NCBI GenBank assembly: GCA_002197995.1
Contig: NGZR01000004.1
Location: forward strand, 2,418,001 to 2,482,000
Length of the DNA stretch: 64,000 bases
Direction: 5' to 3'
Source of the DNA: Gaeumannomyces sp. JS-464
Lineage: Eukaryota > Ascomycota > Sordariomycetes > Magnaporthales > Magnaporthaceae
Of this stretch, positions 1 to 11,332 are shown in pieces (positions within the stretch are counted from its first letter, which is position 1; each line of letters opens with the position of its first letter). A program made the translations under genes and the position numbers. Under the pieces are notes generated by a model, which was not told the origin of the DNA, did no database searches, and was given only the letters and a program-made list of their open reading frames with translations.

Positions 1-963
1 GATGTCGTGTGCTTTGGGTACAAACGGCATGCTAAGAACCATTGGTTGTTGAGGAGCGCCATTTGTGGTGCTGGCGTCAACTGGGGTCGTGGTTGCTCGA
101 GTGTTGTGACCCATCAAGTCTTTCGTCAACGCGCCACTAAACCATTCTTTCAGTCCCGCATTGTAGTCACGTACTGCTGCATTGGATGCCGACGCCGGCA
201 TCCCTGCGGGCGGTCCTGCTCGCGCATGTGCTGCCGTCTCCGCCATTGCCTGGGCCGTTGCGGCTTGTGCCGTGGGTTGCGTAGCCGTCGGTGCCACCAC
301 TGGTCTAGGGTGCGCTGAGGCTGCTGCTGCCGGGTCTGCTTTTCTACCTGCAGCGAACGCTCGGGCTTCGACGCTTACCGCCCTGCCGTTGGTGTTGCTC
401 GCGCCGTTGGCGGTTGGTCGGGAACCATAGAAAGATTGGGATGACAGAGTTTGTGACGACGTGTGGACTGGCCTGGCTGCCCCAGTCCCCTCCCTTGCCC
501 GGGGATTTTGGGGGCCTGAGATGTGTTGTCGGGCGTCTTTGGAGATTTTTGTGGCCTGGTCTCCTTCAAAGCGGTCGTCGAGGCGGCGCTTCTTGCGGTC
601 GGGGCCTTCTTGCTGAGCGAGGCTGTCGACCGGTGGGAAAATGCTCGATGCGGACTGAATGTGTGCCGACGGAGTGACCTTGGAACCGGTGCCGCGACCC
701 CCCGGGGCAGTCTTTCTCATAACATTCTTGACTATGGCAGGGGCGGGGTCCGTTTCTGGTGGCAGGCGTGTGACTGTGGTGTGGAAAGGCGCTGGCTTTT
801 TTGCGGGCGGCGAGGGTGGTCTTCTTTCTTTAAGCGTAGGCACAGGGGGAGCACCTTTACCACCTTTTTTCATTACAAGGTCAAAGTGCATCTTGCACAC
901 CGGTAAGTTTTTGGCAGCCGGCGATTTGCATCCGGCATAGGAACATTCCAGCTGCTGCGTCAT
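1..963 (-). CDS. Partial gene: N-terminal part of a Cys/His-start, otherwise disordered protein
   Basis: This is the first 321 codons of a protein whose 3' part lies beyond the left edge. I chose the ATG at 963-961 because it begins the only long open frame on this strand and is followed at once by a compact Cys/His cluster: C7, C12, C24 and H27 (CSYAGC...VCKMH). That pattern could form a small zinc site. The rest is Pro/Ala/Ser/Lys-rich and looks disordered, with a basic KKRR cluster (about residues 123-126) that could be a nuclear localisation signal. The frame stays open to base 1 and shows no intron. I do not recognise the family. The Cys/His start and basic cluster suggest a nuclear, possibly nucleic-acid-binding protein, but this is inference. 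Reading frame fairly sure, function unknown. Confidence 0.72.
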   Translation of the reverse strand, partial: MTQQLECSYAGCKSPAAKNLPVCKMHFDLVMKKGGKGAPPVPTLKERRPPSPPAKKPAPFHTTVTRLPPETDPAPAIVKNVMRKTAPGGRGTGSKVTPSAHIQSASSIFPPVDSLAQQEGPDRKKRRLDDRFEGDQATKISKDARQHISGPQNPRAREGTGAARPVHTSSQTLSSQSFYGSRPTANGASNTNGRAVSVEARAFAAGRKADPAAAASAHPRPVVAPTATQPTAQAATAQAMAETAAHARAGPPAGMPASASNAAVRDYNAGLKEWFSGALTKDLMGHNTRATTTPVDASTTNGAPQQPMVLSMPFVPKAHDI

Positions 964-3051
964 TTCGGCCTGCGAATATACTGGGAACGTCGCTGCCGCT
1001 TGGTTCAATTAGCAACGGTGAAGGGCGCGGCTTGGGCGGCGACGTGGTGTGAATGGAGGCAAAGAAGCGAATGAAAAGATTTATAACAGGATTGCATGAC
1101 AGGATGCGTTGTGAGACGAGAATTGATGCCGCCGACGACACAAGGCGGAGAGTGGAATAGCGGCAAGTGCGGTTTCCTGCCACCGAACAAGTCTGGCCAA
1201 TGCCCGCTTCAAAGGCGGCGCGTGTGTGTGTGTGTGTGTGTGTTGGGGACTGGGGCCGCCAGAACTAAACAGGCGGCAAAAGAAACAAGAAATGAAGAGA
1301 TGTACCGTGAAGTGGGGTCATACATGTGCTATGTGCTTCCATCCCTATGTGTGGGTTGAAAGGGGCATTGAAGTGAGTGAGGGGAGGAGGGAGGTGAGAG
1401 GGCGATGAGAAATGTGCCGGAAGAAATTTCGCCGTCTCAGGTCTTTTCAGTTTGTTTGGGCATCATTCTCGCCAGCTCGGCGGCTTCGAAAGCTTGTCAG
1501 CTGCGACAGCAACTCTGGCAACCACCCCCTTCCAGCGTCTCTGCTTGGCCGAGGCCAAGACAGAGAGGGTTGGAACTGTACACCGCAGCCTTTGGCCCAG
1601 CGCTATGGCAGCGTTGAAGCACCAGGCTCCAAAAATGCGGTGTCAATCAAAGAGATTGGGTTTTGTGAATCGAGCACTCCTTCCCGGATAACGGACGACT
1701 ATAGTTATCCTGGAAACAAAGCGGAGGCAACAGACTCTGTTGGTTGTGTGGTAAGAGGGTGTTGCCAGAGAGCACGCACAGGCGGAAAGCAGTAGAAACC
1801 AGAGGAGCGCTGCGGCAAGTCTGACCTTTTACCAGGTTTGCTCATCATTGACGGCGAATGAGCGGAGTGGGGGATGGAAACAGGGACAAGAGACGAGCAA
1901 GATTGGAAAGAGAAGCAAGAAGAACAAGCACATACCGAATTGCCGTGTTGTGGAAAGAGGCGCGAGTTTCGGGGGCAATTGGCGGCAGTGTCAACATGTC
2001 CTTCAGCGGGTGCTGGACGAGCACAACCAACGATGAGCACAACCAACCCGAGACCAGCACGACGCACTTCCACTTCCAACGTGGATTGGACTGAACAGGC
2101 TGAGCCCAGTTGCAGTTGCGGGAGCCTGCGTGGGCGGAAGGACAGCCCAGCCAGCAACAGTGAGTGGGCCCCGCTCTGCGCTCAATGCGAGCGCAGGCTC
2201 AAGCTGTAATGTGTCGGATCTGAATTGGTTGGTGCGTGGGTGTGTGCTTAGTAGGTGCGAGTTGGGGGAGCAGTGCAGATTTCAAGCCAATGCCGCCGCT
2301 TCGCCGCGCCAGCCTGCAGCCGCAGTTGACTGCAATGCCCGCTCGCGCACTGGCTCAGCGCCCACTCGGCGGTCCAGGCCCCAGCGCCAAAACACCCGAC
2401 AACACGACGCACACGCGCGCACGTCGCGAGCCCATGCCGCGACGGTCCCTGGCCGGCCTCGCTTTCAATGGGGCGCTGTCAAGCTGTCGCTGCCGGGGGC
2501 TGGCGCGCGCACTCGTGCAGGGCCGTGGGAGCCAGCCGCGGCGGACGTGTGTGCCGGCAATTTGGGCGCGTTGTGTTCAGGTTCGGGATCGCGACCGAGG
2601 CTCGAGAGTGAGTGTTCATTTGGTGGGCCGCGTTGGTTCGTCGGTCGGGCCCAGCCGCCGCGACAAAGAAAAAAAAAAAGCTCTCTGGCGCACAGACCAT
2701 CTTGAATTCGGGGTTGCTCCTGCCGCTCAGAGCGGGCACCCACTCCCCCACCTGCACTAGCTTCAGCCAAAAGGCGCGAGGTCCGGGGCGTGCGGGCTCG
2801 CCGACCAGTGGGGAAACAAGGGGGACAGGTTGCGATAAGCCAACTGATTGATGGTGGCCATCAATGGACCTGCCAAATCGTCATCCCGCCGTCGGTGCGC
2901 GCATCGTTCTATCCCTTCAAACCCGATCATGCGGAGTTGCTGTTCTCTGCCTGCGCGTCCGAGCTGCGTCACCATCTGCTTGCGAATAATCGACCCTTAG
3001 GCTCCCTTTCCAGCGCCGTCTATCTTTTCTCTCCTCCTCGGCAGGCAGGAT
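964..3051. other. Intergenic region between divergent genes
   Basis: About 2.1 kb separate the start codons of the left-edge gene and the cex1-like gene, so both promoters should lie here. The open frames inside are short, GC-driven and overlap on both strands with low-complexity composition. I see no gene. A GT microsatellite lies at 1222-1243. Confidence 0.6.
1222..1243. repeat. (GT)11 microsatellite
   Basis: Uninterrupted GT dinucleotide repeat of eleven units in the upstream region of the left-edge gene. Confidence 0.95.
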
Positions 3052-5914
3052 ATGGATTTTCTGAAGTCGGCCGTGGCCTCGGCCATCGCCAAAGGTCCCC
3101 CTTTTCCCTACACCTTCGGGGACCGTGTGGATCTGGATCATTCCATCTGGACTCTCTACAACGGCACGCGTCGCGTGAGTTTGCGCCTCTGATCCTGCAG
3201 CCCGTCCTTCTACACCACAGCGCCCGCTGACATTGCGACCCTACTCCCCGTGCGCGCCATGAATCCAGGAGGACGGCTCCAACTGCAGCATCTTCTCTTT
3301 CGACATTACCGCCAATAAGGCCCGACTGCCGCTCGCCAAGAACTCGCTGAAGAAGCTGCGCACGCTGCGACACCCGGGAGTCATCAAAGTCTTGGACACC
3401 GTTGAGGTGCGGCCTCGCCTCCCGCTCGATCCTGACCCGGGACAGCTCTGGCCTTGCCGTCTGGCCGTCTCGACTGGCGCTGACATCACCGGTGCGCCAA
3501 CTTAGACCGATACATACATATACATTGCTACGGAGCGCCTGGTGCCTCTGAGGTGGCATGTCAAGAGGAAGAGCCTGAGTCCGGAGACTCTCAAATGGGG
3601 CCTCTACAGCGTCGCGGTAAGGAGCCCTGACTCCACCGGCATCTCTCCCTGGTCGTCACCAGAAAAGGTGCCGCACGACTAACAAGGAGCATGTCGCCAT
3701 AACATCACCAGCGCACGGTCAAGTTCATAAACGACGAAGCATCCTCGATTCACGGAAACCTGACGGTCTCGTCCATCTACACATCCGAAAGTGGCGAGTG
3801 GAAGCTGGGCGGATTTGACGTCTTGAGCAATGTCAAGGACGACGACGCCGTAATTTATGTGTGTTCACTTCTCCCAGGGGCTTAGCTACTCGCACCCGAT
3901 CTCGCCCCGGAAAGCCTGCCGAGATCCCCAGCTGACGATCGTCACACCTCGTAGACGTACGGCAGCTTAGTGCCGGATTCAGCCAGGTATGCGCCCCCTG
4001 AGCTTGCCAAGTCAGGGTGGGATGCCATCAAAAAGGGTCCGCACACGGCCGTGGACTCGTTCAACTTTGGCACCTTGATCTTCGAGGCTTTCAATGGTGA
4101 CTACATGGGCTCCGACCAGGCCGGCCAGACCAAGAATGTGCCCCCAAGTATGCAAGCAAGCTACAAGCGTCTTGTGAATGCCAACCCCAAAGCCCGGCTC
4201 AGTGTCGGGCACTTGCTGGATCAGGGCCTACGCCGTGGTGCCTTCTTCGATACACCTTTGATCAAGTTGACCGATGGCGCGTCGACAACCTTGGTGTGAT
4301 GTCTGAGACTGAGCGTGATGAGTTCCTCGGGTACGTGCAAACACAACCCTTCCGAATAGCCCGGTACCTGCCCGCCACCTTGGTTTGTGGGAAGCGCTGA
4401 CTCCTTGCTGCAGCGACCTCGATCAATTGACGGATGACTTCCCTGAAGATTTCTTCAAGATGAAGGTTCTCCCCGAGCTGCTCAAGTCGGTCGAGTTTGG
4501 AGGCGGTGGCCCCAAGGCGTTTGCTGTGGTTATGAAGATCGCGCAGAAGCTCTCCAACGACGATTTCGATGCGAAAATAACCCCTGTTGTCATTCGCCTG
4601 TTCAGCAACCCGGACAGGGCCATCAGAGTCTGCTTGTTGGACAACCTCTCTCTCATGATTGACCGGTTGACCCAGAAGGTGGTCAATGACAAGATCTTCC
4701 CTCAGCTGGTCACGGGATTCACAGACGTGGCGCCCGTGGTTCGCGAGCAGACCCTCAAGTCCGTTCTGGTCATCATCTCCAAGTTGTCCGACAGGACCAT
4801 CAATGGAGAACTGCTGAGGTATCTGGCCAAGACGGCGAACGATGAGCAGCCTGGGATCCGCACAAACACCACTATATGCCTCGGCAAGATTGCCAGGAAC
4901 CTAGGGACCTCATCAAGATCGAAGGTCCTGATAGCTGCCTTCAGCAGGTCCCTGAGGGATCCCTTTGTCCATGCCCGCAATGCCGCTCTCCTTGCGTTGG
5001 GGGTCACCAGTGACTGCTTCACCGATGAGGACTGCGCCGCCAAGCTGGTGCCTGTTATCTGCCCATTACTGATCGACAAGGAGAAGCTTGTGCGTGACCA
5101 GGCCGACAAGACGCTGGAAACCTATCTCCAAAAGATACGGAAGGCCGCTGCCGCTATGCCAGACACGGCGCTGCCTCCCGAGAAGGCTCCCGACGGTGTC
5201 GCGCGCATGAGCACACCACAGCCTACCGAGTCCGCCGCCGCTGGATGGGCTGGCTGGGCCATTTCCTCATTCACCAACAAGCTGTCTGCTGCCGCCGGCG
5301 AGATGCAGTCGGAAGCTGGTGGCCCTCAGGGGTCGGCATCGTCCCGACCAGGGCTGACCCCTACGACCTCGTCGGCATCGGCTCTCCACCGACAGGCTGT
5401 TAGGTCGCCCTCGGCAACCCCTGTACCAATGTCCAACACCTCGGGCTCTGTCAGGAGCACCGGCGGGGTGTCACCGGCGTCCGTGTCAGAATCATTCTTT
5501 CCAGACGCAGGGGCCGATGATGATGGTTTCGGCGCCGACGCCTGGGGCGATATGGACGAAGACGATGGCGGCGAGAACGGTAACTCGACACGGTCGGTAT
5601 CCGGCTCGACCACGCTACCAGCCAAGAAAGAGGCAGCGAATGCGGTGCCGTTCGGAGCGGCCGACGACGCCGAGCCAGACTTTGCAGGCTGGCTGGCTGC
5701 CCAGGCGTCCAAGAAAACGGCCGGTATTGGCGGCGCGAAGCCTTTGCCCAAGGGCCTGTCAAAGGGTAGTGTGGGTAGCAAGGCCACGACTGCCGCCAAG
5801 AAGCCACCAATCAGGGCGACATCGGCTGCCACCAAGCCAGCTATGGCCAAGAAAATTGATATGAAGCCCAAAGAGCCCGCCGATGACGACGACGGGTGGG
5901 GTGATGGGTGGTAA
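3052..5914 (+). CDS. cex1: SCYL1/Cex1-type N-terminal kinase-like protein
   Basis: A protein kinase-like pseudokinase followed by HEAT repeats; the family (human SCYL1, yeast Cex1) acts in the cytoplasm in tRNA export and COPI traffic. Six exons: 3052-3174, 3269-3406, 3506-3616, 3712-3858, 3955-4330, 4414-5914, all with GT..AG borders and matching phases. The kinase lobe is degenerate: the catalytic-loop HRD is replaced by HGN (IHGNLTV) and the DFG by GGF (WKLGGFDV), as expected for this family. The PPELAKSGW and FGTLIFEAFNG blocks are family hallmarks. The HEAT region begins around LTDDFPEDFFKMKVLPEL and the acidic tail ends DDDDGWGDGW. Two extra bases in GGCGCGTCGAC (4277-4281) break the frame in exon 5; without them the product is about 797 aa, close to yeast Cex1. 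It converges on LST8. Confidence 0.93.
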
Positions 5915-6435
5915 GGGTAGTGTCAAGGGTTTAGACGGGAAGAGCGGGTAGGGTGCACAGCGGTTGTGGTCAGGATACCATACGATTTAGTCAGTAATAT
6001 AGAGCTTGGGGCATATTTTTCGGTCTTGGGCTGAAAATAGAGGGCCAAATGTTGAGCATAAGAACACAATGTGAAGGTTGATTCGAGAGTTAGGAAATCA
6101 TCAGCGACACACAAAGAGATAACAAACGAAAACAGTTGGATCCTGACCGGACACCTATCATTCCCAAGATCAAACCGTAACGCCCGCCTCGGTGGACCAA
6201 CAAATCGCAATTCCAACAACATATTCTCAGCCCGTCCAGTCTTGTCATGTGACTTTTCTTGGAGAGCGTCATTCTCTCAAGTAGCTGCAGCTTCGTCGAC
6301 AGCATACTGGGGGCAACCGCGAGCGCTATACGAGAGGATATAGAATGGGAAGCGGGAAAAGAGGCGGACGCCAATACACTCTCCGCGTCCCTCCCAGCGC
6401 CACAGTAACATGGCACAGCAAAAGGCGGGACACGA
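5915..6435. other. Convergent 3' intergenic region
   Basis: About 520 bases lie between the stop codons of the convergent cex1 and LST8 genes and should contain both 3' UTRs. No coding signal seen. Confidence 0.7.
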
Positions 6436-7934
6436 CTACCTGGCCTCGGAGTAGTCGTTGAGGGCGACGCAGACAGCGCCGCGGTGGTGGCCGTTGTAGG
6501 TGCGGATGATGCTCTGGCTGTGCAGCTCCCAGAGGCGGGCGTAGTGGTCGGAGCAGGCGGTGACGAGGTAGGCCGAGTCGGCGCTGAAGGCGCAGTCCCA
6601 GACCCAGCGCTGATGGTTAGTCAGCGTGGCCTCGAGCTCAAAGGGCTGGGGCTCGCCCGAGGCGCGCGAGGGCTCGATGTCGACCTCCCAGATCTTGGTG
6701 GTGTGGTCGGCGCTGCAGGTGGCCAGCTTCTTGACGTCGGGCGACAGGAGGATGCGCGTAATATACTCCTTGTGCGCCGAGAAGTGCGTCACGGGCACGA
6801 GCTGGGTGCGCTCAAAGGTTTGCACGAGTTGCCAGACGAAGACGTTGCCCTAACGTGGTCATGTTAGGCAAAGCCAACAAGGCAGCCAAGCAAGCCATGG
6901 CTAGGAGAGAGGGAAGAAAGAAAAAAAAGTCAACGCACATTGTTGTTGGCGGCGCAGAGCAGGGAACCGTCGCTGGCTACAGTGACGCTAGAGACGGAGA
7001 CATCCTCCTCAGGGATCAGCTCGTGAGAGCAGTTGTTCTCAGCCAGGTCCCACACGCGTACACTACCGGAGCGGTCGCAGCTGATGATCTCGCCCTGGTT
7101 GGGGTGGATGACGACGTCGTTTGCGGGGCAGCCGTGGCTGTAGCTGCGCTGGATGGAGCCGGAGCGCGTCTCCCAGATCTTGACGGTGCCGTCCTCGGAG
7201 CTCGTCACCATCCACTTGCCCTCGCAGTGGAAGGCGACGCCCGTGATGTTGCCCGTGTGGCCCTCGAAGACGATGAGCGGGTTCGGGTTGGTGGACTTGA
7301 TGTCGAACAGCTTGACCGTGTGGTGGCCGGCCGCGGCGAGGTAGCGCTTGTCGGGCGAGATGCAGAGCCGGTTCACCTGCGAGTCCGGGTGCTGGATGGT
7401 GCGCGAGCAGATGCCCGAGAGCGCCTCCCAGAACCTGTTTGGTGGTGTTTGCGCCGCGGGGCCGCGCGGCACGAGGCGCGCCGGCGCATTGTCGAGCTCG
7501 GGTCAGCCAGAGAGCGCGAGAGGGTGCGAGAGGAAGGGCTTAGGGGATACTGTCGTCGCCGCGTGTGTGCTTGTCCGTTCCTCGTTCACCTGCTGGTGGG
7601 TCGAGAGAGCATGCGGCAAGGGCGAGCGACGGACGATGGACAGTCGGCAGCGGCCCCTGCGACGGAGGGGAGCGGGATGGAAGCGGAAAGGACGGACCGG
7701 ATGGTATGGTCATAGCCGGCTGTGATCGACCGTTAGTGACATGGAAGATTTGCATTTGGCCGGCGCTGGCTGGGCGCAGGCACATAAACACACACACAGC
7801 CTCGGGCAGGCGCGTTCGCGCGCCATCCCCGTGTGAAATGAGTGTGCGCGCCCAGCCAGCATTTCCAGGCAAAGTCGTTTCAATGGGCTTTCAGGGGCCG
7901 GGGCAAACATACCGGTGCACAGAATGACGGACAT
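6436..7934 (-). CDS. lst8: LST8, WD40 subunit of the TOR complexes
   Basis: Encodes a seven-bladed WD40 beta-propeller that binds the TOR kinase domain in TORC1 and TORC2. Exons (minus): 7934-7913, 7719-7698, 7434-6939, 6849-6436. The first two are only 22 nt each; joined with exon 3 they give the LST8 start MSVILCTAGYDHTIRFWEAL. Introns are 193, 263 and 89 nt. Visible WD-type blades include HHTVKLFDI, DGTVKIWET, GSVRVWDL, HTTKIWEV and HYARLWEL, and the C-terminus is VALNDYSEAR. The sum is 954 nt, or 317 aa, typical for the family, with no frame break. The second 5' splice site is weak (GTCCGT), which makes the microexon 2 border the least certain part. An ORF finder would miss the first two exons. 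Confidence 0.93.
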
Positions 7935-10887
7935 GATGTTGTTCTCAGTGTCCCATCATCGATGGCGCATGCCGCAGTTGGCTTTCACAGACCAGAGCCT
8001 CGTCTGCGTTCGCCGTCGGATGGTTGCAGTGAGAGGAGTCGGTCGGGGTTTCTTACAGCTCCAGAGCTGAGGTCATTGGGCAAGTCAACCCCGAAGCTTG
8101 GTGGGGCGGCTGGCAGCCGCGGGGCTTGGTATGTGGTCTGTGCTTGCTTGTGGGCTTGAAATGTTATCCCACGACATTCAGGGGTTTCCATGCGTTTTAC
8201 GCCAACTGCGAGAGCCTGCAGGACTTGATCACAGAGACAATCTCCCTGGGACACTCGGCGATCTCACCAAACTGCCTACCTTCTTCGTCTCTCAGCAGTA
8301 GGAACACCAAAAAGGCCGTATTTTCCTGACCGGAATACCGTGTTGGAACATATCCCGCTGCAACTGGCGCAATCTAGGTTGCCAATAGACTTTCAGGGGC
8401 ATTATTGGCTTTATCTCGAGGCTCACTACGCCATACCGCTGGCCACAGTCCGCCCACCCCACTGTTGCTCAGATATCCGACTTATTTTACGCGCTCTCTT
8501 GTCTTGCAGAGGGCCTCGGTGGCCCCTCGCTCCCTCACTTTGTCCACTTGGGTTTACGTAGCACCCACCGACGACGCCATAGCAGCGCGGGAAGCCTGGC
8601 TCCAAGCCCCATCACTGGTCTCTTCGCTCAAACATCTCCCGCATAAGATGGGGTTCCTAGCGCCATCGGGATCATGAGCTGGTCGTCCGGGAGGGCCCTG
8701 ATGGAGCCGGCCGCATCAGATTGCGCTGCCCACGATTCTGTGGTGCTGCCCCTGTCCAACGTGTGACGGACGGGCAGAGATCACTGGCTGGTAGCACATT
8801 GGGCGTCCTATACTCATCTCAATCCAATAGAATGTTTACGTCAGGTGGTATTCCCGCTCGGTGGCGTGGCCGTCCCCTTTTTATTGACCGAGTGCGAGCG
8901 ACACAACGACGGTTCGTATCCCCCGACACCAAAAGTGCGGTGAGATCCTAGACCAATGGCGCCGAAATAATCCAGAATAGATGCCTCACTAGGCGTCAGA
9001 ACATCCGTTTTCCGCGGCGAGATTTTCGTCGGACCACCCATTTCCAGTTCCAGCACCCCTTGCCGTTGCCACGACATGGAGCAGGGCCGGCTCGGGCTAA
9101 TGAACCCCGAAAGTGTGCCACCAGATACTGGTTCTAGACCTACCCATGTGTTTATTTTCGATTCTGTTTTCTTTTTTCTTCTTCCTTGTTTTTATTGCGT
9201 GCCCTGGCAGGAGACCCGGGCCTACCGGCTACACTAAAGCTGACACGACCTCAAGTACATCGGTGTTGAGCGATACGGTCGGCGTAATCCGAGGTCGGGC
9301 TCGCTCGGTTGTGCAACACCGCCAACATCAGACATGGCCGGCAGCCCCATGATTTTCCCGATGTGTCCTCGAGCTCTTTCAGCCCAACTCCGTCTAACAT
9401 TCCCTCAGTTGGGCTCAGAACTAGAAGCCGACGGCTTGAAAGCTGAAGGGCACCAACTGGAGCTAGGGCCGCTGATATCCGGTGGTGTCTCGAACTTGGA
9501 CTGTGCCCCGGCTATACACCGGTGCAGCATCCCGCAAAGCTACCTACAGCCCGGTACCTATACCTATCGAAGGCACAGGTGGTGTCGGCTCTCATTATCG
9601 TGAGGCCCGTGCGTATGCAAACTACGGCTTCAAGGGCCGCGGAACCATCAGCTTGCTTGCAGATGAGAACGACGACAGCTTCAACCGGGAAAAAAAAACT
9701 GTGGTGTGAGGGCTCGAGGTGCCCGCCCTTATATGTCTTGCCTGCGGTGCTTTCACCGACTTGCGCCGGGATGGCGTAACGGGTAATACCTGTTCGCCAT
9801 GTCCTCGGACGACGTCCATCTCTGCCATGCTGCGCGCAAAATAATTCTGCCAGTGTGGCTGTATTTATCACTATAGGCTCGCGGACGGTTCCTACACCGT
9901 AGAGACCGGCGGAGTAAACCCGGTTTCTAACCACGTTCCGCAGCCAGGCCGGTATCCGCCTGGTGAGCCTTTTGTCTCCCCCTTTTGTTCCTGCTTTGCT
10001 TTTTATTCTCCTGGTGATGTATATTCTAGGAGCAGCGTGACTGACGTTTTTGAGCATTGTCCCACGCCAAACCTGTAGGAGCGTGACCTCGGCAGGCCAT
10101 TTATGCAGCCCGGGGACGCGCACACATGCGACGCAGCCGCGATCTGGGTGCCCCGGTTGGGTGGAAAGCATCACGAGACATGCATGCGTGTATACAAATG
10201 CACTTTTGGGTACCAAGATGCGGCATAAAAATCTGCATTTCTAACTTCTGCCCAGTCCGGCCGTTTCGAGTCGCAAGAATAGAGAGGAGAGAGACAGTGG
10301 GGAAAAAAGTTAAAGACCAGGTGAGTCCTTTATTGTGGAAGAAAATGAGAACATTCCATATAGCCCTCTTTTTCCTGGAGTATCTCAGCCAGCTGAGGAA
10401 GATGTTGTGGTACCTGTCGCGGTACGTGTCTTTGACCAGACTTGAGAGGAGATTGGGAGGGAAACAAAACGAATTAAAAGGAAACTAGAAAGAGATAGTG
10501 AAAGTAGCTATCAAGGTAATAAGGTAAAGCCAAATCCAAAGCATACTGGAGTGACGAACGAAAAACCGGAACGTAGCACCTTGGCCCATGAAAAAAAAGA
10601 GGTTCGGAGCACAGGGTCAGAGGGAGAAAGCGATCGGAGATAGCCAGAATCCTCCTCGACATGAACATTGCGGCCGCCGAATCCCCCACCGGAAGAAAGT
10701 GGGTGTGGTCGCGAGCCGTGGCTTGAGACTGGAAGGGTGTGACAAAGACCGCCCACGTCGAGACCTCGCAGTTTAAATGGTGGTCAACCATGGCCGCCGT
10801 CTTCAGCCGCACGGAAGCCCTTTCTTTCAGCAGCAGGTGTGTGGCGTGTGTGGCATCGTGCCATCACCGGGCGTCGATAAACTCGGG
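7935..10887. other. Long intergenic region without a supported gene
   Basis: About 2.95 kb between the LST8 start and the 3' end of a small Cys-rich gene. The longest open frame (minus, 9512-10216) has an arbitrary composition, no domain and no splice structure. The LST8 promoter should lie at the left end. Nothing else could be recognised. Confidence 0.55.
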
Positions 10888-11332
10888 TCAGCTGCTGCCG
10901 ACGCGGTTGCTGCCGCCCTGGCGCCGGTGCTTGCCCCGGCCGCCGCCGCCGCCGCTGTTTCTGCCGTTGTCGTTCCTCCGGTCCTGCGAGGGGTCCCCGG
11001 ACGCGGACCCCTGGGCGTAGGCGGCGGCTGCCTGCGCCGACGGGTCGGGCGGGCACCCGCACGGAACCCAGATTACCCTGGTGTTATAGCACGATCCGCA
11101 GTCGTGTGTTCCCTGATGGATCCTGTCTGCGCGTTAGTGCCGAGGGGTTTGCTTTTATGTGCGTTGATGGTGCGCCGGTGAATCTGGGGGCGGCTACTTA
11201 CACCCGCATACTGCAGTCGGGATTGTCGCAGTCCTGCGCCATCACAAGGACGCCGTTCGGGTCCTGCCAGTGCTCATGACTGTGCACTTCTTGATTGTGG
11301 TAGTCCCAGGCTTCTGCGCTTTGCTGTGCCAT
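10888..11332 (-). CDS. Small Cys-rich hypothetical protein, two exons
   Basis: A 121-aa protein in two exons, 11332-11202 and 11122-10888, joined by a 79-nt intron with a perfect GTAAGT donor and an ACAG acceptor. The start context (ACCATGG) is good. The first half carries six cysteines in close pairs (DCDNPDCSM, HDCGSCYNT, PCGC), as in a small metal-binding or disulfide knot. The second half is Ala/Gln, then Gly and Arg/Lys rich and looks disordered. There is no signal peptide, so the cysteines more likely bind metal inside the cell than form secreted disulfides. I do not recognise the family. The clean intron, even codon use and the Cys pattern spanning the splice junction support a real gene. 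Confidence 0.65.

Noticed and set aside
6855..7715. 286-codon plus-strand frame
   Set aside because: Opposite strand of LST8, rich in Val/Ala/Asp; no domain.
9512..10216. 234-codon minus-strand frame
   Set aside because: No domain or codon-use signal, and no supporting introns; probably chance in GC-rich DNA.
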